Source: Pyrus communis (taxonomy: Eukaryota; Streptophyta; Magnoliopsida; Rosales; Rosaceae). From it: a stretch of 64,000 nucleotides of DNA. The translations under genes and the position numbers were made by a program. The notes beneath the pieces were generated by a model that was not told the DNA's origin, searched no databases, and saw nothing but the letters and a program-made list of their open reading frames with translations. The stretch is from positions 12,795,501 through 12,859,500 of the forward strand of contig NC_084808.1 of the NCBI RefSeq assembly GCF_963583255.1, in the 5' to 3' direction. Positions 47,188 through 57,929 of this stretch are shown here, in pieces; within the stretch, counting starts at the first letter, position 1; the number at the start of each line of letters is the position of its first letter.

Positions 47188-49268
47188 CTTGTATGATATG
47201 AGAGACCATGCCACGCCAAGAAGGCTGGAGTAAGTGTTGGGGTTTCTAATGAGCTTCCTCCAGACCATGATGAGAATAAGCCTAGTCATGACACTTGCAG
47301 GAGGCATTTGGTGCTTCTTTGCTACACCACCTTCTTCAATATCCACTTTCTTCTGGCAACTAGTACTACTGTACGGTGACACACTCGGTGGAAACTTATT
47401 CGATCCTTCTTCTATCTCAAGCTCCCTATCTCCACTCATTTTCCTCCCAGGACTCATATTCCCAATTAATTCGTGTATACCTGTACATGCAGTTAAGAAT
47501 ATATTTAAATTAACCAAATTACAATCAAGAATGAACCCGTAAATTTGAACAAGAAATTCTAATAGCTGATTTGTTCGTCAAATTTTATTCACTAAATGAT
47601 GTGGCAACGCTTTATGTTCTCAAATATATGATCTTTCACAAATCTCTACTTCATTTCTAATAATTTTTTTTTTTTCAATTGAAAACTTGTTTGATAATTG
47701 TTTTCAATTTAAAAAAAATCAAACTAAAACTAAAAATAAAAATGAAATAGTTATAAAATTTCATAACAAGTCACGTCATTTAACAAACAATCTGTCCAGA
47801 TTGGGGAAAGAAACCAGATCTATGTCAAAGGAAATCAATGAAGCTCATTGATTTGCTATAGAAAAATGAATTTTTTGTCCAATTGATAAGGTGTCAATTG
47901 ACAAAAACTGCTGATGTAATTTTCCAGCAATTTACAAAATGGACAAACATGATTTGCGGTGTGGGATCATAAAATTATTTGCTTACCTTTCGATGCAGCA
48001 GCACCTTCATGTTGATGAAGACCTGCTGCCTTGGAAGGATCGGTCGCCCCAAGGTCAGTGGAAGCAGCTCGATTAACCGCATGTCTAAGATTCCCTTCGG
48101 AAACTGGCGATGCACTTGAACTCCAAACAAACATATGAAGCTCTTTATTAGGCGCTGCCCCACCACTACCGCCGCCGCCGCCGCCGCCGCTACCACTATC
48201 TTTCTTCTTCGGCCCGCCACTTGTAGACCCTGAAAACATGGGGTTCGGAGGCGGGTAGGAAGAGACAGCACCACCATTGAAGATCTCACCACTCATGCTC
48301 CTCGCCCCCCTCTTCTTATTACCCATATTACTCATCTTCATTGCCTCTTCGTCGAAATTCGAAGTCCTCGGCGTCACCCCTTTTGACGACTGCACCGAAT
48401 AAACGTCCCCAAATCCACCTTGAAAACTGTTTGTGTATCCATGTTTGGGGCTCGGGGCCTTGCTGGCGTTAAACATGGCGTAAAAATCCGTCTGGTTGAA
48501 GCTGGATGCCCGCGGGGTCGGCTCACGGGAGGACTGGACAGAGTAAATCTCCACTCCTGTGAGATTCGAAGCTCGCGGGGTCATTGAAGTCAACGAGTTC
48601 AAGCCATGTGACTTAAAGGATGAAACCATCGATGACGCATTCGATCTTTTCACCACCACGTGAAGTTTCCCGTCATCCCCGATTTCCGCGTCGGTTTGGA
48701 GTGGTTCTCGACCGTTGAGCGAAACGACGTCAGAGTCAACTCTGAACGACGTGATCGAAGCTGCAGTCTCCGGGAACTGCTCGGAGATGAGCAGTTTGGC
48801 GCCGCGGTACTCGAACATGAAGAGCATGAGAGTGTACCAGACAACGCTCTGCAAAACGACAATCTGAACCATCAGAGTCCCCGAGAAGTCGCCGTACATG
48901 GCGCGTAAAAGTGGGATGCCCATGACGAGGGTGTTGGGGAGGGTGGAGAGGGAGAAGAGCGTGATCATCCACTCTAGGTTGCCGCGCTTGGAGAAGGCTT
49001 GCCAGAGGAAGAGGGCGACAAGGATGACAACTTTTTGGAGGGAGTCGGCGAGGATGAATTGGTAGTCCATGGCGTAAGGGTTGTTGGAGGATATGAAGTG
49101 GAAGGAGAGCAATGGGACCGCAAAAACTGCGACGAAGCGGTTTATGCCGGAGCATTGGTCGGGCGTGAAGATTTTCCACCACCGGACGGAACCGTAGGCT
49201 AAGATCATAGCCACGTATAAGGGGACTATGGCTGCTAGAACATCGTATATGTCCTTGCCAGTAATCAT
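45822..49268 (-). CDS. PIN2: PIN2-type auxin efflux carrier, complete, six exons
   Basis: Plasma-membrane carrier that moves auxin (IAA) out of cells; PIN2 gives shootward transport in root epidermis and cortex for root gravitropism. Exons, 5' to 3': 49268-47987, 47480-47189, 46815-46730, 46613-46456, 46223-46147, 45888-45822; 1962 nt, 653 aa, all phases consistent. Start [13 protein letters not shown] and the [20 protein letters not shown] segment are PIN2-like rather than PIN1- or PIN3-like. Helices 1-5 lie in residues 10-155; a long hydrophilic loop follows to about 490, then helices 6-10. The loop has three TPRxS(N/S) sites for D6PK/PID-type kinases (residues 230-235, 251-256, 299-304), a Gly run at about 361-367, and NPNTY (507-511) for trafficking. 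The C terminus ends [13 protein letters not shown] (ILYYILLGL). Nothing is damaged. Confidence 0.96.
47145..47184. repeat. (GA)20 microsatellite at the PIN2 intron 2 donor
   Basis: On the coding strand the intron starts GTACCT and the (CT)n tract begins about five bases in. The length is the likely variable part. Confidence 0.95.
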
Positions 49269-49538
49269 GGTTGTGTTTTTTCAAAAATGAAGATACGGGT
49301 TTTGTTGTTTTGGGCTGTTTAATTTCATGAGGATTAGAGTGGGAGAGATGGAGAGGAAGAGTAAGATGGTTGTTTGGTGCCTCTCTTATAGAAAAAGGTT
49401 TTGCTATTGTTTTTTTTTTTTTTTTTAAATTTTGCGAAAAAAACAAGAGCTTGGAGAAATAGGATTGATGCATGAACAATGTCGACAACAAACCTAGAAC
49501 AAATTGTTTTTTAATCAGAGACTGTCGAAGATTGTTTA

Positions 49539-49574
<36 letters not shown>

Positions 49575-50242
49575 TCTTCTCGCTGTTGTGAAATGCAGAA
49601 GAAACGGTGGCTGTGGCAGGGTTTTCTGTCCTACAAAATAAAAAACGAAATAGTTTTTACAAGCGAGTTTATGTACAAATCTGTGCTAGCTAGCTGCTAA
49701 TTAATATATATTGTTTGGTTTTAACAAATAAAAACAGAAACGAATAATTTTTTATGAACGAGTTTGTGTGATAGCTAGCATGTACATAATGGCTGGAGGG
49801 GTTGGATTATAGAGGAATTGTGTTAGTTGCAGAGAGATAAGCATAGTAAGCGCCACTGTAGACGTTGATGCACATGTTTTGAGCAATTGTCAGTGATCCA
49901 CGGTAGCAGATCAACGGTTAGTGACGTAGGCCGTTAAATTTCCAATAGCTAGTTTTCTAGGCCGTTGAATTTCTAATGGTAAAAAAATTTTGAAATTCAA
50001 ACCCAATGGCTAGTAACGTGGCACAATCTGGACTGTTCGATTTTCAGATCAACGGTCTAGATTTTTTGGCCAAAATTTTTTTAAAAAATATTAATGTCAT
50101 AAATTATTGATATTTTTTTATAAATAAAGAAAATGTCAAAAATTAAAAATAAAATGATAAATTTTTATTATTTTTATAATAAAAAATTAATTATATTTTA
50201 ATAAAATGAACTAGGCTCATTGGATTTAGGGGTGGAGATGCA
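49269..50242 (-). promoter_or_regulatory. Upstream region of PIN2
   Basis: Upstream of the start codon on the minus strand. It holds a T run at 49410-49428, a (GA)15 tract at 49542-49571 and TAGCTAGC near 49687-49693. No TATA box can be fixed with confidence. The Cassandra array begins about 980 bases from the start codon, so it may lie within the promoter. Confidence 0.5.
49542..49571. repeat. (GA)15 microsatellite upstream of PIN2
   Basis: Perfect GA run about 275 bases above the start codon, probably in the 5' UTR or core promoter. CT/GA tracts are common there in plants. Confidence 0.9.
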
Positions 50243-50247
50243 CTTGG

Positions 50248-51203
50248 TGTCACATCCCGGCCCGGGGCGGATCACTTCCCGGGCCCACTCCACCACCGTA
50301 GCACGATATTGTCCGTTTTGGGCTTACCATTCCCTCACGGTTTTGTTTTTGGGAACTCACGAGCAACTTCCCAGTGGGTCACCCATCATGGGATTGCTCT
50401 AGCCCCCTTCTCGCTTAACTTCGGAGTTCCTACGGAACCCGAAGCCAGTGAGCTCCCAAAAAGCCTCGTGCTAGGTAGAGATGGGAATATACATATAAGG
50501 ATCACTCCCCTGGCAATGTGAGATGTCACAATACTCGCGACCAGGGTTAGGTTCTGATACCAAATTGTCACATCCCGACCCAGGGCATATCACTTCCCGG
50601 GCTCGCTCCACCACCGTAGCACGATATTGTCCGCTTTGGGCTTACCATTCCCTCACGGTTTTGTTTTTGGGAACTCACGAGCAACTTCCTAGTGGGTCAC
50701 CCATCATGGGATTGCTCTCGCACGCTACTCACTTAACTTCGGAGTTCCTACCGAACCCAAAGCCAGTGAGCTCCCAAAAGGCCTCGTGCTAGGTAGACAT
50801 GGGAATATACATATAAAGATCACTCCCCTGGGTGATGTGAGATGTCACAATCCACCCTTCTTAGGGGCCCGACATCCTTGTCGGCACACACGCAGCCAGG
50901 GTTAGGCTCTGATACCAAATTGTCACATCCCGGCCCGAAGCTGATCACTTCTCGGCCCCGCTCCACCACTGTAGCACGATATTGTCCGCTTTGGGCTTAC
51001 CATTCCCTCACGGTTTTGTTTTTGGGAACTCACGAGCAACTTCCCAGTGGGTCACCCATCATAGGATTGCTCTCGCACGCATTTGCTTAACTTTAGAGTT
51101 CCTACGGAACCCGAAGCCAGTGAGCTCCCAAAAGGCCTCGTGCTAGATGGAGATGGGAATATACATATAAGGATCACTCCCCTGGGCGATGTGGGATGTC
51201 ACA
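50248..51203 (-). mobile_element. Cassandra tandem array with three LTRs
   Basis: Reverse orientation. LTRs are 50248-50530, 50566-50849 and 50921-51203 (283, 284, 283 bp), each with TG...CA ends, the 5S-derived segment and TGTCACATCC at the left edge. The two internal pieces are 71 bp (50850-50920) and 35 bp (50531-50565); the short one keeps the primer site (CTGATACCA on the + strand) but has lost the other half with the purine tract. The flanks are CTTGG on both sides (50243-50247 and 51204-51208), so one insertion event made the site and recombination enlarged it. Confidence 0.95.
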
Positions 51204-51395
51204 CTTGGCCAATTACTATTTATTGCAGTCAATTACTATTCATTTGGGTGGATTAAATTGATTTTGGGCCAGCTCATTTTTTAGGAGTGAAATTGCTCTA
51301 ATAGTTATGTAACAAGACTAAACCAGGAAGTGACTATCTTGCATATTTGAGTCAAGCTAGTTACTCATCATTATCTTATTAATTAGTTTTAAAAA

Positions 51396-51519
51396 ATGCT
51401 ACTTTTACCACATTTGTATCATCTCTTTAATAGAAATAAAACCCACATGTATTGGTGGATCATACTTCTATTAAAAGATGGTATAAATGTAGTAGGAAAA
51501 ATGTCGTAAGTATAACATT
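51396..51519. mobile_element. Hairpin MITE, family member 2
   Basis: ATGCTACTTTTACCACATTTG pairs imperfectly with the right half ending GTCGTAAGTATAACATT. The sequence CATCTCTTTAATAGAAATAAA(A/G) aligns with the member at 37813-37951. Confidence 0.55.
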
Positions 51520-51635
51520 ACACATTTATGAGGTAATCAGATTTTGGGGCCTAAATTTGGATTTTGGTTTAGATTATAACTTTATTGCTTTTGCAAATCT
51601 ATATTAGCACTTGGTACTTAATTGGTACACCTTTT

Positions 51636-52140
51636 CTTTTAATCGGGTTGAAAGTTTTGACAAGGCCACCTATTGTCACCCAATCTTTTATGTGTATATA
51701 TATGTTATATATATTTGTTTCATCATCAATAAATACCGTAATTATTTCAAAAATAACATACCAATAAGCATTACGGCGTAGTGATATTTCTCTTAACTTG
51801 TACATGGCAAACCTTATGTTCGACTACATCTCCAACACTACGGTATAGTGATATTCTATTTTCTAAATTTAAATTAGGTCTTGATGCGTTGTATTCTTTT
51901 TTCCTCGATTGGGTTGAAAGCTCTAAAATGATATTAACGAGGCTAACTACTGTGTACCTATCCTTTGGATGTATATATATATGTTTCATTATCAATGAAT
52001 ATGGTTATTTTTTTTCAAAAAATACAATCTAAATTAGGTATGCCAACACGATCTAGTTATAGTTTTCCTCATTTGTACATGGGAGGTTTTATGTTCGACT
52101 CATATCTTCAAACACTATAGTTTAGTGTTATTCTCATAAT
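51636..52140 (+). repeat. Diverged SINE-like and tandem modules
   Basis: Two stretches share GGGTTGAAAG, TATTAACGAGGC-type and GTATATATATATGTTTCAT words (51640-51740 and 51905-51995). Between and after them are pol III B-box-like words (TTATGTTCGACT at 51816 and 52092). It may be several decayed SINE or LINE ends. Boundaries unclear. Confidence 0.35.
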
Positions 52141-52961
52141 TTTAAGGCCAAACCAATTTTATAATTATTGTAAGAGGGTTATTACTTAATAGAGGTGTAG
52201 TTAAAAATATATAATTATTTATTTATTTATCCTTAGTGAAAGTTGCATATATGCAAAAAACTATATCGCTAATGGAGCCTGCCAATTTCCAACAAAAAAC
52301 ATAAGAAACATAAGAGAGTCAACTAATCTCTAAAAGCATATTAAAAGTATTACGCAACCACAAGCTCAAAAACGTGGCAGTCAACTCTAAAAAATAAAGC
52401 ATTGTCTCAAAACTACAACAATAAAAACATGTTAAAGCTAATCAGTTTCATTCATCCCCCTCCTTCCCAGCTCTCCTTTCCTTTAAGCTGTGCAGTATGC
52501 ACCATCCTTGTTTACACCAATAACATTTTCAATCGAATTTTCCTCTCCATCACCAAAAATATAAAAATGTTCTATAATTTCTCTTTTTTCTATGGTAAGA
52601 TTTTTAGTTAGCTTATCCGTTGAAAATTTTTTGATTCCTCTAACTAGTAATTCATGAAACATGTTGAATCATGTGTTGAAATAATACTCTCCAAGTACGA
52701 TTTTCCATTAGCATCACTCTCAAAAAAACAAACTATATATTAGTCAATTCTTTGCATGGCAGTTTTTTTTTTTTAATTAACCTGCATGTGCTGGCATTAG
52801 CATATATGGACTGTGCTGAAGATCATTAGATTAATTGGGTGGTCAAGTGAGCTTAAAAAATACGGAAAACTGCACTTGTTGTCAATACAGAGCAAAATCC
52901 ATCACCTGACTTTGATGAAGTAATAATATACAGCCTACAAACTGTTGCTACATAATGGTAT
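52141..52961. other. Intergenic DNA without a gene
   Basis: AT-rich, no supported coding or RNA gene. Small open frames here do not look like proteins. Confidence 0.4.
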
Positions 52962-52970
52962 TTCTACGTG

Positions 52971-53142
52971 GGGCAATGCTAAGAAGAATAAATTTGTAGA
53001 CAAACTTTTGTAAACGAAATGATATATGGAAGTTGATGATTCGATTATAACTTAAGCATTGATAAACCTGCTTATTCCAATTGATGACAAACAATTTAGT
53101 TTACAAATTTTATCTACAAATTTAATATCTCAAGCATTACCC
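52971..53142. mobile_element. Short MULE-type MITE with 9-bp target duplication
   Basis: The ends GGGCAATGCT and its imperfect inverse AGCATTACCC enclose 172 bp. TTCTACGTG stands on both sides (52962-52970 and 53143-53151), a perfect 9-bp duplication, the usual length for Mutator-type elements. No coding. Confidence 0.85.
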
Positions 53143-53635
53143 TTCTACGTGCATCGATTTGTTCATGGGTTTGTGCTTCTTCGGCCAATAAACCATTAAT
53201 TTGAACTTCTCTAAAATATGTCCGTTACTTTAAGTCCACTTCCTTCCAATCTATATCAAATTCCCTTCAACGCTTCTTTACTTGTTTAAGTTGTGGTTAT
53301 TTGACGAGGGGATGCAGTCACATACTCAACAGTATATGTCAACCAATTATGTAGCATAGGCTCTCCATTGGCAAAGATAGAGAAGGGGTTGTATAATTAG
53401 ATTAAGATTTAGTTGGTAAAAACTCTAACGCTTGATTAAGTAACCGAAAGGGTTTTAATTTGCTTGTGTAGGTGGGCATTTCACTTAAGTGCTTATGAAG
53501 ATTAATGATAAATAAATGTTTTTGCTTAATTTCAAAGCATCTTCACTACTCAAGGAATTATTAGCTTTTGTTGAATGTATTTGGTTAAGCAAAAACCTAA
53601 AACGGAAAGCCAACTGTTTTGTCGGAGCCCCCATG

Positions 53636-54691
53636 TCGGGATGGGCAAATTACCCATGGATTTGGGTAACCACGGTTACCCGCTCATTTAAAGTTCACGG
53701 TTACGGTTATGGGTAACCATTTAGACGAATAAACAGTTATGAGTATAACCATTTATCCATAAAATTTAAATGGACGGTTATGGGTATTACTCGCGGTTAT
53801 AACGGGTATCCATTAGTTAACGGTATTACCCGCAGTTATAACAGGTATCCATTACCCATTTAATTTAATATATGTAAAATTAAAAAAAAAATTAAAAACC
53901 GTAAATGAAAAGTCAGATTAGAATTAACGTCAATTTTTTGCTGCCATGAAGTTGGAATTGAAAGAACCTGAGATGATTTTTTGTTGGTTTTGATTATTTG
54001 GAGGAGAAAATGTCCATGGAAAAAAGTGCTTGTGGGATATTTGAAAAATGTGGAAGATTGTGAACCAATTGATATTCTGTACTTTTAGTTCCTTTAACTT
54101 TCCCATAAAGTTACAACTGACAAAGTTAATTCGCGTTATTTTGCAATTTTGAATCATCTAATATTCAAGATAATGATTACTTTTTGTTTTTAAAAGCTTT
54201 ACTTTGTAATCATATGAATTATAATTAAAGATTTGCTTGGGTGTAGCAAAAAAATATCGTTCGCAAACTATTATTTCAATTATTGGAATTGTATGAGGAC
54301 TTAAATGATTACAATAGGGAAATAAATGCTAAAATGTACCTATAATGGTGTTTAATTGTCAAAAAACGAAAATTATGACAAATTTTTCTTTTGTAATTTT
54401 CAAGTTTTAGAAAGAAAAAAAACATGTAGATAGGTGAAAAAGGGGTAAATGGGTAAAAAAAGGATAAACGGGTTCAAAAACGGGTAAATGGTTATGGTTA
54501 AATGGGTAAACGGTTATGGTTAAATAGGTATATGGTTATGGGTATAGTTAACCGTTTATAAATGGTTATGAGTATGGGTATAACCGTTTATACAATTACC
54601 CAACGAATAAACGGTTATACGGGTCTGAACATAAATAGTTATTGATAAATAACCGTAATTACCCGTCCGCCATAACCATTGCCCATTCCTA
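53636..54691. mobile_element. Non-autonomous hAT element
   Basis: Inverted ends TCGGGATGGGCAA and TAGGAATGGGCAA (read back from 54691) with an 8-bp target duplication CCCCCATG (53628-53635 and 54692-54699), as hAT elements make. Both subterminal regions (about 53650-53850 and 54440-54670) are full of GGTTATGGGTAA and AACGGTTAT motifs in both orientations. The centre (about 53880-54430) is ordinary AT-rich DNA without a transposase. Confidence 0.85.
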
Positions 54692-54699
54692 CCCCCATG

Positions 54700-56584
54700 T
54701 CATGTGTTTTATATTTTGTAGCGAGCTTTGCATAAGATTAACCAAAAGCAGGTGAACTAAGTTGGTCCAGTCCCTCAAGTTATGTACGTTGCAGTTGGGC
54801 CACGGATCGGCTTGACCCAATCTGAATTTCTTTGACCAACTTCTCATTGCATTCAAAAAATAAACAATCACATGGCCCTCCTTCCCCCCTAGTAAGTGAT
54901 AAGAAAGCTTTTTGAAATTGTTGCTGTTATTATCATTAGTAATATGATTGTATAAATTCTAGTGGACATTTGATTTAGAAGATCATTTTTATAGGTTTTG
55001 TATTACTTGTAAGGCAAGTGAAGCCCATCAAGTTTAATATAAATAAAGATAAGGCAAGGAAAAAGAAACTTTGTGGAAGTCAAAGCTCGACAATTCTCAG
55101 GCTCGTTAACCACCACCACTAGTCGATAACCCAAGAACACAGGAGGAGATCAATGGGTACCAATCACTCCTCAGTACAGCCACCACAGCTCGACGACACC
55201 ACAAAATTTCAGTGAACTGTGACTTCTAAGGCGGTTTTCATCGTCCTCCTGCTATTTTCAAGCTTCGGCAAGGTATAAGTCTTACTCCACTTTCCAAGAT
55301 CTACAACTTGGTATACTTTGAGTACATTTTGTTGTTGGTCCGAATCTGACGAGGTTTTGGTTACTGGCCACCACGTACATGGCGCGTAGCCAGTGATCTG
55401 ATTCCTAGACTAAATTTCATGCCCCGATTTCATTTTTGTTGTCAACTTGACGAGATTCGACCATCAAAACATAGTTCAATAATTGACTGTCACTTGACCT
55501 TTGTTGTAAGCGTGGACTGACCGTTGGATCTCTAGCTATGAAATTATAATATGTGGTTGTGTAAGTAATGTGATGCCCTTATGATTTACAAATAAAAATC
55601 GGATGTGTGAAATCTCCGGATTGAGATAATTACGATTGTAGACCTTAGCAGGGGGCACTTTGACCATGTGTTGAATTTTGGTTAACATGTTCCTATCATT
55701 CTTGGATATTAAAGTTACCATTATTAGAAACCTGATAGAACCTAGTGGGCATACATTCGGCGTGCCATCCTTGGTGATGCTCACTTCAGGTTGCATGCAA
55801 GTGGAACCTTACCTTGATTTACGTGTTTGTTGGGTTTCTCAACAAATGTATTCAATAATTAGTAAGCTAAAGAATGTTTATATACTTTGATATGTTATGT
55901 TTAAATGATTTATGAGCTACAGTTAACGTGCTTTCACATTTGCGCTTGCATTGGACGCAAGGTGAGTAGTTTGTTAATTGTCCCTACATAGATTATCAAA
56001 TGATTATAATGATAAGAATGCTCAATTAAAGTATACATTACTACCTAGCTAGAGATAGAGTTGAGAGTAATGATAATGTGTAATTCTTGGTACGAGGAGA
56101 TGAGTCGGTAACCATATTAGAATTATTTCTTAGAACTTGTTCTTCTGTGTGACTAGATACTTGATAGTCATGTGGGATCGATAATGTGTGTACCACTATG
56201 TAGATCATGCTTAGTTGATGTGATGTTGATAATGAGGCTGCACCACATAGCAGTGTGGTAAATCGATGATCATGGTTGGTTAATTCGCATTGGGAGACTA
56301 TATTATTATACATATGCCTATAGTTCTGCTTGGCTAATCTGTATTGAGGAACCATACGCAGTCTAGGGGTGATCGTGCTTAGTATATCCGTGATAGGTGA
56401 TCATTGTCTAGTATCACAAGGATTGGTCATGCTTGGTTAATCCGCATTTGCGGACCACACTATTATATGTATGTCCACGGTCCTGCTCGATTAATCCATA
56501 ACAAGGTGGACCATACGCATTTTAGAGGTGATCATGCTTAATATATACGCAATGGGTGATGACTAACTAGTTTTATAAGAATTA
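54700..56584. repeat. Old repeat region with the GATCATGCTTGG tandem units
   Basis: No gene. From about 55080 it reads like a retroelement LTR or internal region that I cannot name. From 56340 to 56580 it contains the tandem units GATC(G/A)TGCTT(A/G)GTATATCCG and GACCATACGCA, like those around the Tat element at 23.7 kb. An insertion at 56585 interrupts these units. Confidence 0.5.
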
Positions 56585-57700
56585 GTACCATTTTGGTACT
56601 GCTTAAAAAAAATAAAAATAAAAAACCGGGTATAAAAAAAATAAAAAGTTCCCTTCTTTTTTACGTTTGGTAAACATCCAAAATCAACTTTTTTCATAAT
56701 TTTGGATAAAAAAAAGTCAAAAAGCCAAAGCAGCAAAACCTAGCTTTAAAAAACCAGCTTTTGTGCTTCAACAACTTCTGCACAAACCTAATTTCCCCAG
56801 AGACGTTGAGCCCTTCAATGAAACTTTCAAGCACCCAAAATGACATTAAACAATTAAATAATTTACACATCATACCAACTGGAAGGACGTCCTTCCTCCA
56901 TCTCTCGTCTGTTTTCTCCCACTCCCACGATAAAAAAACCACACCAACAAAACACCACCATCTTTTCCGGGAGGTCAGATTAGGATTTAGATTCCGTTTT
57001 TGCATTGTGGACTTGCCCAGATTGCACATACTCATGTGCTCTTCTGTAAATCCGATTATGCCCCAAATTCAAAGCTTCGCCCATCTGGATCCTTATAAAA
57101 TTTTCACTTTTTCATATTTCTGCAAATTAGGAAAGCCCAGGTGACTAATCTGATCCTTATCTTCTTCTTGCAGAACCAATCTTCCAGAATCCCCAATCCT
57201 TCAAATTGTAGGTTCGCTCCCTTCTCTCTCCCTCTCCCTGAAAAACACTTCAAAACCCAGTGAGAAAGAGGAAAGGTTAGGTGGAGAAAACGAGAGAAAA
57301 ACCCAGTGAAGAGGGGAAGATGTCAGACGGAGAAACGAAGGGAATGTTAGACAGAAAGAAAAAAGAGTGTGATCAATGACTCTAGAAATTCTAGAAGGAT
57401 TATAAATAAATAAAAAGTTATAAATAAATAAAAAGTTATAAATAAAAGTTATAGAAAAAAAGGTTACCAAGACAAAATTATATTAGATTAAGTACATATC
57501 CCTTTTAGTCGTTTAGTATAACCACAATAGTTTTATATAAACTTTTACCCAAACACTGAAGCACTGTTTTTTTTGTTGAAAATACTTTTATAAAAAAAAG
57601 TTTACCAAACAACCAATTGTTTTATTTTATAGATGTTTATTCTCATAGCATAGCAGAAGCAGTTTTTTTTTTTTAAAGCATTACAATACCAAACTAGCCC
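56585..57700. mobile_element. PIF/Harbinger-like non-autonomous insertion
   Basis: TTA on both sides (56582-56584 and 57701-57703). Ends GTACCATTTTGGTACTGCTT and, read back, GGGCTAGTTTGGTATTG then AATGCTTTAAAAA, are imperfect inverts. Taking it out rejoins the tandem-repeat sequence on both sides. The inside has a stretch (56760-57200) with a splice-acceptor-like TTCTTCTTGCAG at 57164-57175, which might be captured gene DNA; no protein was recognised. Confidence 0.6.
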
Positions 57701-57929
57701 TTAGTCTTACTTGGTTAATTCACATTGGGAATAACACGCATTTTAGTAGTAATCACGCTTGGTATATCCGTGATGGGTGATCATTGCCTACCTAGGGTTG
57801 TAAAGAGCGATTATCCTTCGTAAATCTGTGATGGGCGACAGCTTCCTAGTGGGAATCCATTAAGCTAGTATGGAATTCTACTCTTACATGGTTCTGTTAA
57901 GTTGGTCTGAACCCTATATCCGATGATTC
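57701..57929. repeat. Continuation of the tandem repeat region
   Basis: Holds CACGCTTGGTATATCCGTGATGGGTGATC and related words, then a stretch (about 57862-57929) that is similar to 61881-61955 on the other side of the solo LTR. Confidence 0.55.

Noticed and set aside
48736..49491. Long 251-codon minus-strand frame over the PIN2 first exon
   Set aside because: A shadow of the PIN2 frame. It is Pro/His/Arg-rich without a domain, while the PIN2 frame has family motifs.
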